A stretch of 64,000 nt of DNA from Campylobacteraceae bacterium (GCA_013373175.1 JABXII010000014.1:62001-126000); one strand, 5' to 3'. Counted from the stretch's first letter, positions 34,210 to 43,618 are shown. Notes: generated from the sequence alone by a model not told the origin. Made by a program: numbers and translations.

Positions 34210-35229
34210 TTATCCCATTGGGTATAAAATATCTTTTTGAATCTCTTCAATTTTTTTCATTAATTCATCATCAATTTTAAAATCAAAAGCAGCAAAAGAA
34301 TCATCAAGCTGACTTAAAACTCTTGCTCCAATAATAGTTGATGCAATAAAATCAAAATGCATAGAATAAGCAACTGCTAAAGTAACAGGAGAAACTCCAT
34401 ACTCATCTGCTAACTTCATATATCTTCTTGTAGCTTCTAGAGTTTTATCATTTACAAATCTATCTGCCATAGCTTGTACTCTTTTACTTTTGTTTTTCAT
34501 ATAAATGCCAAACCTTGAGTCTTCTGGATAGAAACCTCCATTGTATTTACCACTTAAAACACCTCCAGCCATTGGAGAATATGGAAGTAAAGAGATATTT
34601 TCTCTTCTACATACATTTGCTAACTCATCATGAAATCTTGGATTTAATAAAGAAAAGTTATTTTGAATAGATTCAAATCTAGCTAAATTATTGTATTTAG
34701 AAACTTCATTTGCTTTTGTTAAACCATAAGCACTATCATTTGAAGTTCCAACATATCTTACTTTTCCTTCACGTACTAGCTCATCAAAAGCTTTCATACT
34801 CTCTTCTACTGGCACAACTGTATCTGGCCAGTGCATTTGATAAAGATCTATATAATCCGTTTGAAGCTTTTTAAGACTTTGTTCTACTGCTCTTTTAATA
34901 TGAAATGAATCAATTGCCGTTAGACCATGTCTAATAGGTGGTACAAACCAACCTGAAGCTGCACCTGCTACTTTTGTAGCTAAAATAACTGAGTCTCTAG
35001 GTTTTGTTTTTAACCACTCCCCTACTATCTCTTCTGTAATTCCTGTTGTATCTGCTTTTGGTGGTACTGGATAAAGTTCTGCTGTATCAAAAAAATTTAT
35101 TCCTCTATCGTATGCTTTATCCATTATTTTAAAAGCTTCTTCTTTTGTTGTAGTAGAACCAAAAGTCATAGTTCCTAAACAAATTGGTGTAACTCTTAAA
35201 CCACTTCTTCCTATATATCTATATTCCAT
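34210..35229 (-). CDS. Aldo/keto reductase
   Basis: 339 residues, a TIM-barrel NADPH-dependent oxidoreductase. The tetrad can be followed: Asp and Tyr in FFDTAELYP, Lys in ILATKVAG and His in YQMHWPD. C-terminal cofactor elements are seen in TIIGARVLSQLDD. It resembles the Tas/YajO group. The AAGGA before the ATG is normal. It lies 22 nt after the SLAC1-type gene in the same direction, so the two are probably co-transcribed. The substrate is not predictable. Confidence 0.88.
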   Translation of the reverse strand: MEYRYIGRSGLRVTPICLGTMTFGSTTTKEEAFKIMDKAYDRGINFFDTAELYPVPPKADTTGITEEIVGEWLKTKPRDSVILATKVAGAASGWFVPPIRHGLTAIDSFHIKRAVEQSLKKLQTDYIDLYQMHWPDTVVPVEESMKAFDELVREGKVRYVGTSNDSAYGLTKANEVSKYNNLARFESIQNNFSLLNPRFHDELANVCRRENISLLPYSPMAGGVLSGKYNGGFYPEDSRFGIYMKNKSKRVQAMADRFVNDKTLEATRRYMKLADEYGVSPVTLAVAYSMHFDFIASTIIGARVLSQLDDSFAAFDFKIDDELMKKIEEIQKDILYPMG

Positions 35230-35251
35230 TATTATCCTTTCTAAAAGAAGA

Positions 35252-36229
35252 TTACTCCATTATACATATCTCTTTTTTAAACATATGTTTAATAGTCTCT
35301 TTTGCTACTAAAAATACCACAAAAGTTGTAATAAAAGCTAAAATATATGATAAAAATGCATAAAACCAATAAGAAGTTAAATTATACATAAGCAAAGTAG
35401 CTAAAGTTACTGCTGCCATTGGAAAGGTAAATGCCCACCATGAAATGAAAAACTTAATTTTTATATAGTTCTTGTACATCACAAATACTAAAATAGTAAA
35501 AAACAGAGCCAAACTATAAAGTATATGTGCAAAAAAGTCTAATGATGAAGTTAATTTTATATATGAAATAAACCCTATTGCAGGTGGTGCAATAAGAATA
35601 AACAGTGTTGGCATAAATTTAGGTGCAAATTGATTATGAAAGATAATTCTATTTAAAATAATTGCAAATAAAACAATCCAAAAGAAAATACCTATTGAAA
35701 AATAAAAATATAAAATAGAATCATCTATAAAGCCTTTACCTGCAATTGGAACAATAATATTACCAACAATAGGAATAAACCAAGCAGGATTAGAGTGTTG
35801 CATTTCAAGGTTATTGTTAATCCAATACTTAATTGTATAAAAAGTAAAAAAGATATGAACAACAGCTCCAAAAATAAAGAATATATGAGACAAGTCAGCA
35901 ATAGAGTTTTTATACAATAAAGATAATAAAAGCATTGAAATAGAAAATGCTGCAAAAAAATTGACTCTAATTGGATGAGATAACTCTTTTATCACTTCAT
36001 CTTTATACTTTATAAACTTCTTTGTATAAAAAAACAAGATTATAAAAAATAAACCTGTAGAAATAAATGTAAAAACAGTTGAAATAAAAGAAGGGAAAAA
36101 TAAAACTTCTTCTAACTTTTCAAAAACTAAAGATAAACCAGAAAAACCCATCACCACTGCAAACATCATAATTGGAAAAAATTGAAGTCTATTTGAGGGG
36201 ATATGTTTAATAGTTTCAGATTGCTTCAT
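35252..36229 (-). CDS. SLAC1/TehA-family anion channel or transporter
   Basis: 325 residues with ten predicted membrane helices. SNRLQFFPIMMFAVVMGFSG, HPIRVNFFAAFSISMLLL and HSNPAWFIPIVGN are typical of TehA-type proteins (tellurite-resistance/dicarboxylate transporter family). The pore of this family passes small anions such as chloride, nitrate or sulfite; which one applies here is unknown. A position in an organism with sulfur oxidation makes sulfite a possible guess only. Confidence 0.82.
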   Translation of the reverse strand: MKQSETIKHIPSNRLQFFPIMMFAVVMGFSGLSLVFEKLEEVLFFPSFISTVFTFISTGLFFIILFFYTKKFIKYKDEVIKELSHPIRVNFFAAFSISMLLLSLLYKNSIADLSHIFFIFGAVVHIFFTFYTIKYWINNNLEMQHSNPAWFIPIVGNIIVPIAGKGFIDDSILYFYFSIGIFFWIVLFAIILNRIIFHNQFAPKFMPTLFILIAPPAIGFISYIKLTSSLDFFAHILYSLALFFTILVFVMYKNYIKIKFFISWWAFTFPMAAVTLATLLMYNLTSYWFYAFLSYILAFITTFVVFLVAKETIKHMFKKEICIME

Positions 36230-36255
36230 GTAAAATACCTTTTTAGAAAATAACT

Positions 36256-36261
36256 TATAAT
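36256..36261 (+). promoter_or_regulatory. -10 box of a small gene
   Basis: TATAAT 23 nt before the ATG at 36284; AAGGAG follows at about 36274-36279. The -35 region is not recognisable. Confidence 0.45.
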
Positions 36262-36283
36262 GGCTTGATTAAGAAGGAGAAGA

Positions 36284-36490
36284 ATGGCTAATAAAAAACC
36301 AATCATAGATTTAAAAACTAAAAATATTGAGTATGAGCAAAATAATCAAACAATAAAACTAAAAGCTTTTAATAAAAAAAACATGACTATTGATATAACC
36401 ATTTGGGAAGACGGTAAATATATCAAAGATAGTAATATTGTTTTTGCACACTTACCTAAAAGTATTAAATCAAAAATCAAACCATTATAA
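36284..36490 (+). CDS. Small conserved-looking hypothetical protein
   Basis: 68 residues, basic and beta-rich, no signal peptide. A strong AAGGAG, a -10 box and a clean reading frame support it as a gene. The sequence has the pattern of a small cytoplasmic domain (TIDITIWEDGKYIKDSNIVFAH). It diverges from the SLAC1 gene; cobC lies convergent on its right. No function assigned. Confidence 0.65.
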   Translation: MANKKPIIDLKTKNIEYEQNNQTIKLKAFNKKNMTIDITIWEDGKYIKDSNIVFAHLPKSIKSKIKPL

Positions 36491-36559
36491 TGTGAAATTA
36501 TAAATCAAATAAGTTGAAAGTATTATTAATTTAAGTTATTATAACAATATAAGTTAAAC

Positions 36560-37087
36560 TTATATATCAAATTTTAATGTTTCTAAATAAGTTATATTGT
36601 AAGTGCTTGTTTCATATTTGGTATTATTTAAAATAGAGTGAATTAGTTTAATAGTTCCTCCATGAGAACACACTAATATATCTTTATCTTTGGGAAGTTC
36701 AGATAAAAAGGAGTTTACTCTTTGCTTATACTCTTTTATTGATTCTTTTGCTATAAACTCATGCCAGGATTCAAATGAAGATAAGTATTTTTCATCATAA
36801 ATACTCATCTTTGAAATCTCATCAAAAGATTTGCCTTCAAACTCATCTTTAAACTTTATTTCCCTTAGTCTTTCATCCTTTTTATAGGATAAGTTTAGTA
36901 AATCTAGTGTTTGAGTGCACCTTTTTAAATCAGAAGAATAGACTAAATCATATTTTTGTTTTTGCAAGGTTTTTATTTGTTTATTATCTACTAATGAACT
37001 ATCAATATCTAAATCAATATGTCCGTTGTAACACTTTTGATTTTTTATAGCTAGTGGAGCATGTCTTAGAAAAGTTATACTTGACAT
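36560..37087 (-). CDS. cobC: Alpha-ribazole phosphatase CobC
   Basis: 175 residues, histidine-phosphatase fold. The phospho-histidine motif is at the start (FLRHAPLA), with the second His in VCSHGGTIK and a SSDLKRCTQT block. It removes phosphate from alpha-ribazole phosphate or adenosylcobalamin 5'-phosphate, the last steps of nucleotide-loop assembly. It is the last gene of the leftward cobalamin operon, 1 nt after cobS. General phosphatase activity is possible, but the operon gives the role. Confidence 0.85.
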   Translation of the reverse strand: MSSITFLRHAPLAIKNQKCYNGHIDLDIDSSLVDNKQIKTLQKQKYDLVYSSDLKRCTQTLDLLNLSYKKDERLREIKFKDEFEGKSFDEISKMSIYDEKYLSSFESWHEFIAKESIKEYKQRVNSFLSELPKDKDILVCSHGGTIKLIHSILNNTKYETSTYNITYLETLKFDI

Positions 37088-37088
37088 A

Positions 37089-37844
37089 TTAGTTTAACCA
37101 AAATAGACAAACAGTTATAAAAAGGATTATCTCTGTTAATTCTAGGTTGAAACCTAAGGTATCTCCATTTAAAAAACCTAAGTTTTTTTCTAAAAATAGT
37201 GAGAAAAGAAAAGTGAAAACTAAGGCTAAGATAAACAAAGATATAGCTTTAAAACCAATAAGAACTAAACATACTATAAAGTAAAGTACAAAGGCTGTTT
37301 TAAAGCTAGTAAATGAACTTTTCATTAAACCTACAAAAGAAGATTTAAACTCATTTGTTTTTGTCATAAACTGAACTGATACTCTACTTATAATAGCTAT
37401 TGCAATTATTTCTAAATACATTTGATTTAAAAAAAGCATCGTTAAAGCTGCTACTTTAATACAGACAAAACCTAAAGCATATAAAAAGCCCATAGCTCCA
37501 ATTGTAGGCTCTTTTATAACCTCATAGGCATCTTTGCCACTATGTTTAGCATATAAAGCATCTACTACGTCTAAGATAGCTTCTGTATGGATAAAACCAT
37601 AAAACATCATATACAAAAAAGCACAAATAATTGCTCCAAGATAAGATAAGTCTTCTAAGAAATAAAAAACAATACAAGCCCCAAGAGATAAAATAGCACC
37701 TACAAGAGGAAGAAAAAACATAAGATAATTTATAATCTCTTTTTTTGATAAATCTACACTATTATCAAACTTTATTGGTATAATTGAAAAGTAGCTAAAG
37801 GCAAACTTTAGCCCTAATAAAATATCTTTATTCATCAATTTCAT
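37089..37844 (-). CDS. cobS: Cobalamin synthase CobS
   Basis: 251 residues, a polytopic inner-membrane enzyme that joins adenosylcobinamide-GDP with alpha-ribazole (phosphate). The conserved motif FLYMMFYGFIHTEAILDVVDALYAK is seen, with its Asp residues for the metal-phosphate site. KEPTIGAMGFLYAL follows. It overlaps cobQ by 17 nt and precedes cobC. The start could be the first ATG or the ATG three codons later. Confidence 0.9.
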   Translation of the reverse strand: MKLMNKDILLGLKFAFSYFSIIPIKFDNSVDLSKKEIINYLMFFLPLVGAILSLGACIVFYFLEDLSYLGAIICAFLYMMFYGFIHTEAILDVVDALYAKHSGKDAYEVIKEPTIGAMGFLYALGFVCIKVAALTMLFLNQMYLEIIAIAIISRVSVQFMTKTNEFKSSFVGLMKSSFTSFKTAFVLYFIVCLVLIGFKAISLFILALVFTFLFSLFLEKNLGFLNGDTLGFNLELTEIILFITVCLFWLN

Positions 37845-39222
37845 CCATTATTCTTTTTACATCCAATCTATTTTCTAATGAAGTAATAAAATTACTTATA
37901 TGCTCTTTTTTATAAGCTTTAAAATCAAACTCTTTGTAATCATGGTGTAAATTTTTAAAAAGATAAGTTCTAAATTCATCAGAATCAAAAACTGCATGTA
38001 CAAAAGTTCCATAGATATTTTTATTTTCATAAAAAAGTGGATATTTATTGCTTTTTCCATGATGTATTTCAAAACCATGAAGCTTCACACCAAAGATTTC
38101 GTAACTTCCTTTTTCTAAGGTTTTCTCTTTTTCAAAAAATATCTCATCATCTATAAAGCTAAAGCCCTCTTCTTTTTTAGCTTCATTATTTTCTAAAGCA
38201 TGGGAGTCTATAAGAGTTTTAAACATCATCTCATAACCCCCACAGATACCTAGAAGTTTACCTTCATATGCTTTTATTCTATCAAATAGTCCATTTTGTT
38301 TTAACCAGATTAAATCTTTTATTACAAGCTTAGAACCAGGCATTATTACCATATCAAATTTATCTAAAGAAATATTTGTCTCTACAAACTCTAAGTTTAT
38401 TTGCTCATGTGCTATTAAAGGCTCAAAGTCGTTATAATTACTCATATGTGGATAAAAGATAACTGCAATATTCAAAATAGCATTTTTACTATTTTGAGCA
38501 TAGTTTTTCAAGCTTTGAGAATCTTCAAAGCCCAAGTTAAAGGGTGTATAAGGCAATACCCCTAAAACAGGTATTTCAAAATCCTCTTCGATTATTCTAA
38601 CACCTTCATCAAAAAGAGTTAAATCCCCTCTAAATTTATTTACTATTACACCTATTACATTTTTACGAAGTTTCTCGGGCAATAAATGGTAAACTCCATA
38701 AATTGAAGCAAAAACCCCACCTTTTTCTATATCTGCTACAAGTATGATTTTTGTATTAAACTCATCTGCAATATAAATATTTGAAAGGTCTTTATCCATA
38801 AGATTAAGCTCTACTGGACTTCCTGCTCCCTCACAAACTACACAATCATAAGTTTTATCAAGATAGTTAAAACATCTATTTACAGCTGGTTTAAGTAAGT
38901 CTAAATCTCTGTAATACTCTCTTACATCTTTATTTGTTACAACTTTCCCTTCAACTATAAGAGAAGCTGAACTTCCACGTCCTGACTTTAAAAGTACTGG
39001 ATTTAGATGATAAGAAGTAGGAACTCCTAAAACCTTTGCTTGAAAGTATTGAGCTACTGCAATTTCACTTCCATCATCACATACAAAAGCATTATTTGAG
39101 ACATTTTGAGCTTTGAAAGGAGCTACACTATATCCCATGTTTTGTAGAATTTTTGCTATTACAAAAGTAATTGTAGATTTACCTGCATCACTACTTGTAC
39201 CAAAGATTGAGATATTTTTCAT
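37828..39222 (-). CDS. cobQ: Cobyric acid synthase CobQ/CbiP
   Basis: 464 residues. Amidates the b, d, e and g positions of the corrin ring with glutamine and ATP. The N-terminal nucleotide-binding part has GTSSDAGKST near the start, with VCEGAGSPVELNL; the C-terminal class I-type glutaminase has the Cys in LLGICGGYEMM and the His in GTFVHAVFD. The length is typical. It lies between cobU and cobS and overlaps cobS. Confidence 0.93.
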   Translation of the reverse strand: MKNISIFGTSSDAGKSTITFVIAKILQNMGYSVAPFKAQNVSNNAFVCDDGSEIAVAQYFQAKVLGVPTSYHLNPVLLKSGRGSSASLIVEGKVVTNKDVREYYRDLDLLKPAVNRCFNYLDKTYDCVVCEGAGSPVELNLMDKDLSNIYIADEFNTKIILVADIEKGGVFASIYGVYHLLPEKLRKNVIGVIVNKFRGDLTLFDEGVRIIEEDFEIPVLGVLPYTPFNLGFEDSQSLKNYAQNSKNAILNIAVIFYPHMSNYNDFEPLIAHEQINLEFVETNISLDKFDMVIMPGSKLVIKDLIWLKQNGLFDRIKAYEGKLLGICGGYEMMFKTLIDSHALENNEAKKEEGFSFIDDEIFFEKEKTLEKGSYEIFGVKLHGFEIHHGKSNKYPLFYENKNIYGTFVHAVFDSDEFRTYLFKNLHHDYKEFDFKAYKKEHISNFITSLENRLDVKRIMDEIDE

Positions 39223-39226
39223 CTAA

Positions 39227-39727
39227 TTACTTTAATTTATTTGCTAAACCAAGCTTTACTTCATAAACTTCAGCACAAATTGAAGCTAATTTTTGTCCAA
39301 CTATTCCTGTCATATCTACAAATTTTCTACTTTCGTTATCAAAAGGTATAATTCCAGAGTTCACATCATTTAATACAAAAACAATATTTGCTTCAAGTTT
39401 TGAAATCTCTTCTAATTGATTTATTAAATACTCTTCATTCTGCTTAATATTGTTAAATAACCACATTGACATACAATCTACTAAAAAAGTATCTTCTTTT
39501 TTTGATTTGCTTAATACTTTTAGTAAATCCTTTGATTCTTCTATTGTAATAAACTCATCTTTTCTTTGAAGTTTATGTTTGTCAATTCTTTTATGCATTT
39601 CTTCATCATTGAAACTATTATCATAAGTTGCAAGATAATATGGTTTTTTTAAACTTATATTTAATGCTTTTTGTTCAGCAAGGCTAGATTTACCTGACTT
39701 TTGTCCACCAAAATAGAGTATTTTCAT
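39227..39727 (-). CDS. cobU: Adenosylcobinamide kinase/guanylyltransferase CobU
   Basis: 166 residues. P-loop GGQKSGKSS near the start, catalytic His in HKLQRKDEF, and LVDCMSMWLFNN in the family position. The enzyme phosphorylates and then guanylylates adenosylcobinamide. AGGATAAA precedes the ATG. It lies 5 nt after cobT and 4 nt before cobQ. Complete and in the expected order for nucleotide-loop assembly. Confidence 0.92.
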   Translation of the reverse strand: MKILYFGGQKSGKSSLAEQKALNISLKKPYYLATYDNSFNDEEMHKRIDKHKLQRKDEFITIEESKDLLKVLSKSKKEDTFLVDCMSMWLFNNIKQNEEYLINQLEEISKLEANIVFVLNDVNSGIIPFDNESRKFVDMTGIVGQKLASICAEVYEVKLGLANKLK

Positions 39728-39732
39728 TTTAT

Positions 39733-40794
39733 TTATCCTAATAGGCTTTCTATTTTTTTAGTAAGTTCTTTTTTTGAAATACCATTTATAAGAGCATATG
39801 CTACACAAGCACCTGCTCCAACACCCTCTTTTGCTTCCCCTTCATCATAAAGTTTTAGAGCAGGATGTTCTGATAATGAAAAATCAAAATCAGAATAATA
39901 AGCATTCACTTTTAAATCATTTAGTTCTAAAAGTGCTTTAATATCACTTTTTTCATCTTCATATACCCACTTTGTAGTACAAAGTGCAAGATTTGAAGTT
40001 TTTAAGTGTCCGTCCATTTGTTTTAAAATAGAATTTACAATCAATAAGGCACAAGCCATTTGAGTTCCACCAGCTAAGATAAGTTTTGTTTTATTGTTTA
40101 GTCCTAAAATAAACCCAGCTGTAAAAATAAGCATATTATCTGCCACTTTAGATAGTTTTGCAAAAATATCATCTTCATATTTTATATTGAAAAGTGCATT
40201 TTCTATTGTTTTATTTCTAATATCATCTGGAACTTCTTTAAAACTACTACTAAACATCTCTTTACAATCATAACCTAAGGCTACAGCAGTTGCGGCAGCT
40301 GTTGTTGTACCACTTGGAACAGATTCAGCTAAAATAATATAATCATCTTTACATTCATACTCTTGTCCAAAATCTAAACCTTTTTTAAATACATCCATTG
40401 CATCTATATTTGCTCCAGTTGTAATATCTCCTGAAACAGAGATTCCAAACTCATGGGTTTGAAAATAATCAATTCTAGGTAGGTTTTTTATTCCTAAATT
40501 CAAAAGCTCAATATTTGAAAAGGGTTTTAAAAGATGAGAAGCTCTTGTTAATATTGCTGGAGTTGGTACACCTTTAGGAGTTTGAGCAATATTTTCTAAA
40601 CTTCTTACTTCTCCACAAGTTACAAACTCACTATCTAAAGTAGGAGTTAAATATATTTGTCCTGGAATTCCAGCTTGTGTAATACCTGCTATATCAGCAG
40701 TTTTTGTATTACTAAGGCAAAGCATAAAGGTTGCACTTTTACCCCTTAGAAACTCCATAAAATCATTTGTTCCAAGAATATTTTTTATCATCAT
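39733..40794 (-). CDS. cobT: Lower-ligand-activating phosphoribosyltransferase CobT, archaeal/cyanobacterial type
   Basis: 353 residues. Features of the TIGR00303-like CobT group rather than the common bacterial CobT: LSNTKTADIAGITQAGIPG, then PKGVPTPAILTRAS, SGDITTGANID and ESVPSGTTTAAATA. The enzyme transfers phosphoribose from nicotinate mononucleotide to 5,6-dimethylbenzimidazole. Two adjacent ATG codons (40794, 40791) both fit GGAAAG. It follows bluB, which makes the base, and precedes cobU, giving an ordered module. Confidence 0.85.
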   Translation of the reverse strand: MMIKNILGTNDFMEFLRGKSATFMLCLSNTKTADIAGITQAGIPGQIYLTPTLDSEFVTCGEVRSLENIAQTPKGVPTPAILTRASHLLKPFSNIELLNLGIKNLPRIDYFQTHEFGISVSGDITTGANIDAMDVFKKGLDFGQEYECKDDYIILAESVPSGTTTAAATAVALGYDCKEMFSSSFKEVPDDIRNKTIENALFNIKYEDDIFAKLSKVADNMLIFTAGFILGLNNKTKLILAGGTQMACALLIVNSILKQMDGHLKTSNLALCTTKWVYEDEKSDIKALLELNDLKVNAYYSDFDFSLSEHPALKLYDEGEAKEGVGAGACVAYALINGISKKELTKKIESLLG

Positions 40795-40799
40795 CTTTC

Positions 40800-41432
40800 C
40801 TATAACTTAGTAATATCATTAAGAGTTTTTTTCTTTTCCCAACCAATTTTTTTAAGTTCTGGTTCATCTAAAAACTCTTTTACATATCCAACAGTTAGAT
40901 ATGCAATTAATTTATAATCATCATTTATACCTAATATTTTCTTAATCTTTTTTGCTTTTAAAATACTAACCCAACCTACTCCAATTCCATAAGCTCTAGC
41001 CATAAGCCAAAAGTTTTGAATAGCACAAACAACACTATATTCTCCAACTTTTTTTTGGGTAGTTTGACCTAGGATATCTTTTTTAGGCTTTTTATATAAA
41101 ACTGCAATATTTATATATGATTCTTTTATACCTTCAAGTTTTAAGTTTGGATATATTTCATTTGTTTTAAAAATTTCTTTTGCTTTTTTATTCTCTTTTT
41201 GAAAGTTTTTATAGACTTTTTCTCTTTTTTTATTATCTTTAACAATTATAAATTTCCATGGTTGAGAAAAACCTACTGAAGGGGCATTATTAGCAGCTTC
41301 TAATAATTCATTTAATATTTTGTCATCAATTTTTTTATTTAAAAACCTATTTCCTCTTATATCTCTTCTTGATGAGATGATAGCTTTTAATGAGGAAATA
41401 GCCTTTTTATTAAATTTGTTCATTTCTATCAT
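40800..41432 (-). CDS. bluB: 5,6-dimethylbenzimidazole synthase BluB
   Basis: About 211 residues. A nitroreductase-fold flavoprotein with the BluB-specific motifs SRRDIRGNRF, NAPSVGFSQPWKFIIV and RAYGIGVGWVSIL. BluB cleaves FMNH2 with O2 to make the lower base of B12. The start is uncertain: ATG at 41432 or 41423, both inside the end of cbiL (overlap 14-23 nt), with no strong Shine-Dalgarno. The O2 requirement contrasts with the anaerobic-type corrin pathway around it. Confidence 0.87.
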   Translation of the reverse strand: MIEMNKFNKKAISSLKAIISSRRDIRGNRFLNKKIDDKILNELLEAANNAPSVGFSQPWKFIIVKDNKKREKVYKNFQKENKKAKEIFKTNEIYPNLKLEGIKESYINIAVLYKKPKKDILGQTTQKKVGEYSVVCAIQNFWLMARAYGIGVGWVSILKAKKIKKILGINDDYKLIAYLTVGYVKEFLDEPELKKIGWEKKKTLNDITKL

Positions 41433-42087
41433 GAAAATCAATAAATAATGTCATGTATTTATCAACTTTCTCTTTTTTGTATTCCAAAATCGTTTCACCT
41501 TTGTAATTTAGATTTTCAAAGGTATATATATCATTTTTTTCTTTTATTCTATCTGTACTCATACCAATTTTTGGTCTCATATAAACAGTTGTAAAAGGAA
41601 CTTTACTTTTATGTAAAGGTCTTATAAGAAAACTACTATCACCTACGCAAAGAGGTTTTTTAACTTTTGCAGAAGCATGGGAAAAAGAAGTAACACCAGG
41701 GATAACCTCACTATTTTCATATACTTCTTTATGTTGTTCTTTTATAATATCCAGTAAATAATACACAGTACTATAAACAGCACTATCTCCTAAAGTAACA
41801 AAAGACAAAGTCTTATATTTTTTAAATGACTCTTCTATTATATCTACTTGTCTTTGCCAATCATTAGTTTCAAACCTCATTGGTGTATACATAGGAATAA
41901 TATCTTTTTCAAAGCCATATTCATCCATAAGTTTTTTTACTATTTTATATGTCATAGACCTAGTAAAGCTATTGTCTGCACTTTTTGTTGGAATACAAAT
42001 TGCATCACTTGTTTGTAAAGCTTTTAGAGCTTTCAAAGTAATCAATTCATAATCGCCAGGACCTAAAGAAACCATAAATAATTTCAT
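41410..42087 (-). CDS. cbiL: Cobalt-factor-II/precorrin-2 C20-methyltransferase CbiL
   Basis: 225 residues, SAM-dependent tetrapyrrole methylase. MVSLGPGDYELITLKALKAL is the family N-terminus, with CIPTKSADNSF following. It adds the methyl group at C20, the first modification after cobalt or metal insertion. It lies between cbiK and bluB. AGGAATA precedes the ATG. Confidence 0.92.
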   Translation of the reverse strand: MKLFMVSLGPGDYELITLKALKALQTSDAICIPTKSADNSFTRSMTYKIVKKLMDEYGFEKDIIPMYTPMRFETNDWQRQVDIIEESFKKYKTLSFVTLGDSAVYSTVYYLLDIIKEQHKEVYENSEVIPGVTSFSHASAKVKKPLCVGDSSFLIRPLHKSKVPFTTVYMRPKIGMSTDRIKEKNDIYTFENLNYKGETILEYKKEKVDKYMTLFIDFHDRNEQI

Positions 42088-42095
42088 CTATATTC

Positions 42096-42938
42096 CTAAT
42101 ATGTTATTGTTTTATGAGTTACACCTAACATTTTAAATGACTCTTTAATATTTTTCAAAATAATCTCTTGTGTCTTTGGTAACTCTAAAAGATTAAAATT
42201 TTCACTTGCCGTTAAAGAAGGTGTAATTATTGCTTCAAACTCATCACTTAAATCATCTTTTATCTCAAACATATCTTTAATATAATGGTTTCCACTAACT
42301 AAAAGTAAAGGTACAACTTGAACTTTCTTAAAGCCTTTTGCTTTAATTTTTTGTTTTATTGCATCGTTTATTGCAAAGTATGGGAAAGCCCCCTCTAAAG
42401 AACAGGCAAAATTTCTTTCATCAATTAGTTCAAGTAAATCACTTGTATAAGAAATAGAGTCTATTCCAATAGTATTTAACTTTGGTGTTCCATGAATAAT
42501 ATATAAGTTTGCAGTATCTTCTTTACTAACTTGTTCATTTAAACTTTTTAAAAATGAAGTTGCATTTTTACTAGTATTTAAAATAGTATCAGTAACTTTA
42601 TAGTTTGCCATAGAAAAATGAGCAAAACCATCAACTATTTTTTTTATAAACTCATGCTCATCTGTTGGATAAATATTTACAGAAACTACAACTACATGTT
42701 TGAAACCTTGCATATCTACATCAGCAAGGGTTTGTGGAATGTTTTTGTATTCTACTTTTTTTCTTTTCTTTAAAAACTTGATTACCATTCTTGAAGAAAA
42801 AGAGGTAAATACCTCACAATCTGGGTATTCCTCTTTTACTTTTGCTTCTAAATCTAAGTATTTTTGTTCTTCAACTACAGAACCAAAACAAGCTAAAACA
42901 ATAGCTCTTTTTCTATTGTAATGTCTAAATCTTTTCAT
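42096..42938 (-). CDS. cbiK: Sirohydrochlorin cobaltochelatase CbiK
   Basis: 280 residues. Inserts Co2+ into sirohydrochlorin in the cobalt-early (anaerobic) pathway. A catalytic His lies in IIHGTPKLN and a second in LLVSGNHYIKDMF, the CbiK metal-site pattern. VVVVSVNIYPTDEHEF is another conserved part. No signal peptide, so it is cytoplasmic. Its start overlaps the cbiM stop by one base (TAATG) and cbiL follows, giving a metal uptake, insertion, methylation order. Confidence 0.9.
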   Translation of the reverse strand: MKRFRHYNRKRAIVLACFGSVVEEQKYLDLEAKVKEEYPDCEVFTSFSSRMVIKFLKKRKKVEYKNIPQTLADVDMQGFKHVVVVSVNIYPTDEHEFIKKIVDGFAHFSMANYKVTDTILNTSKNATSFLKSLNEQVSKEDTANLYIIHGTPKLNTIGIDSISYTSDLLELIDERNFACSLEGAFPYFAINDAIKQKIKAKGFKKVQVVPLLLVSGNHYIKDMFEIKDDLSDEFEAIITPSLTASENFNLLELPKTQEIILKNIKESFKMLGVTHKTITY

Positions 42939-43618
42939 TATTTTGCACTATTGTATAATCTTGCCTCAACATATGGAGTTGATTTTAAACTATTTAATGT
43001 TTTTGCTCCTGCAAGTACAGCTATATCAATTACTGGCTCTAAGATTACAACACTCATATAAGCTACACCAAAACTAAAGACTGAACTTAAATTTTCAAAT
43101 CCAAAACCTTGTCCATATAGTGCCCAAAAAGCAACCCAAGTTACGATTCCACCTTGATACATTAAAGATAATTTTAATGCAGTAACATATTTAATATCTT
43201 TATATGGTGTATCTTTTGGAATGATTTTAGAAGCTACATAACTCATAGCAAATAAAGGCATTAAAAGAGTAGTTACATTTATACCATATTGTGGTAAATC
43301 AAACTGTGCGAAGAATAGACCTTGAACAAGTAAACCTAAAGCTAAACCAAATGCTGCAGCACCTGCACCAAATATTAAAAATAGTGTTGAACCTAAGATT
43401 AAATGTACTTCAGAAACACCAATTGGATGATGGGGTAATACTTCAAAAAACATAAATACTAAGATAGTACTTATAATTGTTTTAACTATAAAAGGTAAAA
43501 CACCTGAATCTTTGATATTTTCATAAGCCATTTTTGCGGCAACTGAAAATGAAACTGCGGCAGTTCCATAACTTAAAATCATTTTTGCGCCTTGCACAAC
43601 ACCTGCTTCTATATGCAT
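42938..43618 (-). CDS. cbiM: CbiM-like cobalt ECF-transporter component
   Basis: 226 residues, about seven membrane helices. The N-terminus MHIEAGVVQG corresponds to the MHI..G metal-binding start of CbiM/NikM, whose amino-terminal group and His coordinate the metal ion. It is the first gene of the leftward operon. No cbiN, cbiQ or cbiO is visible next to it, so it may work as a solitary component or with ATPase/T-subunits coded elsewhere. AAAGGAC precedes the ATG. Confidence 0.85.
   Translation of the reverse strand: MHIEAGVVQGAKMILSYGTAAVSFSVAAKMAYENIKDSGVLPFIVKTIISTILVFMFFEVLPHHPIGVSEVHLILGSTLFLIFGAGAAAFGLALGLLVQGLFFAQFDLPQYGINVTTLLMPLFAMSYVASKIIPKDTPYKDIKYVTALKLSLMYQGGIVTWVAFWALYGQGFGFENLSSVFSFGVAYMSVVILEPVIDIAVLAGAKTLNSLKSTPYVEARLYNSAK

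Noticed and set aside
36547-36565. Palindrome ATATAAGTT-A-AACTTATAT near the cobC stop
   Set aside because: A single-base centre, pure A/T content and no T tail make it weak as terminator or operator.
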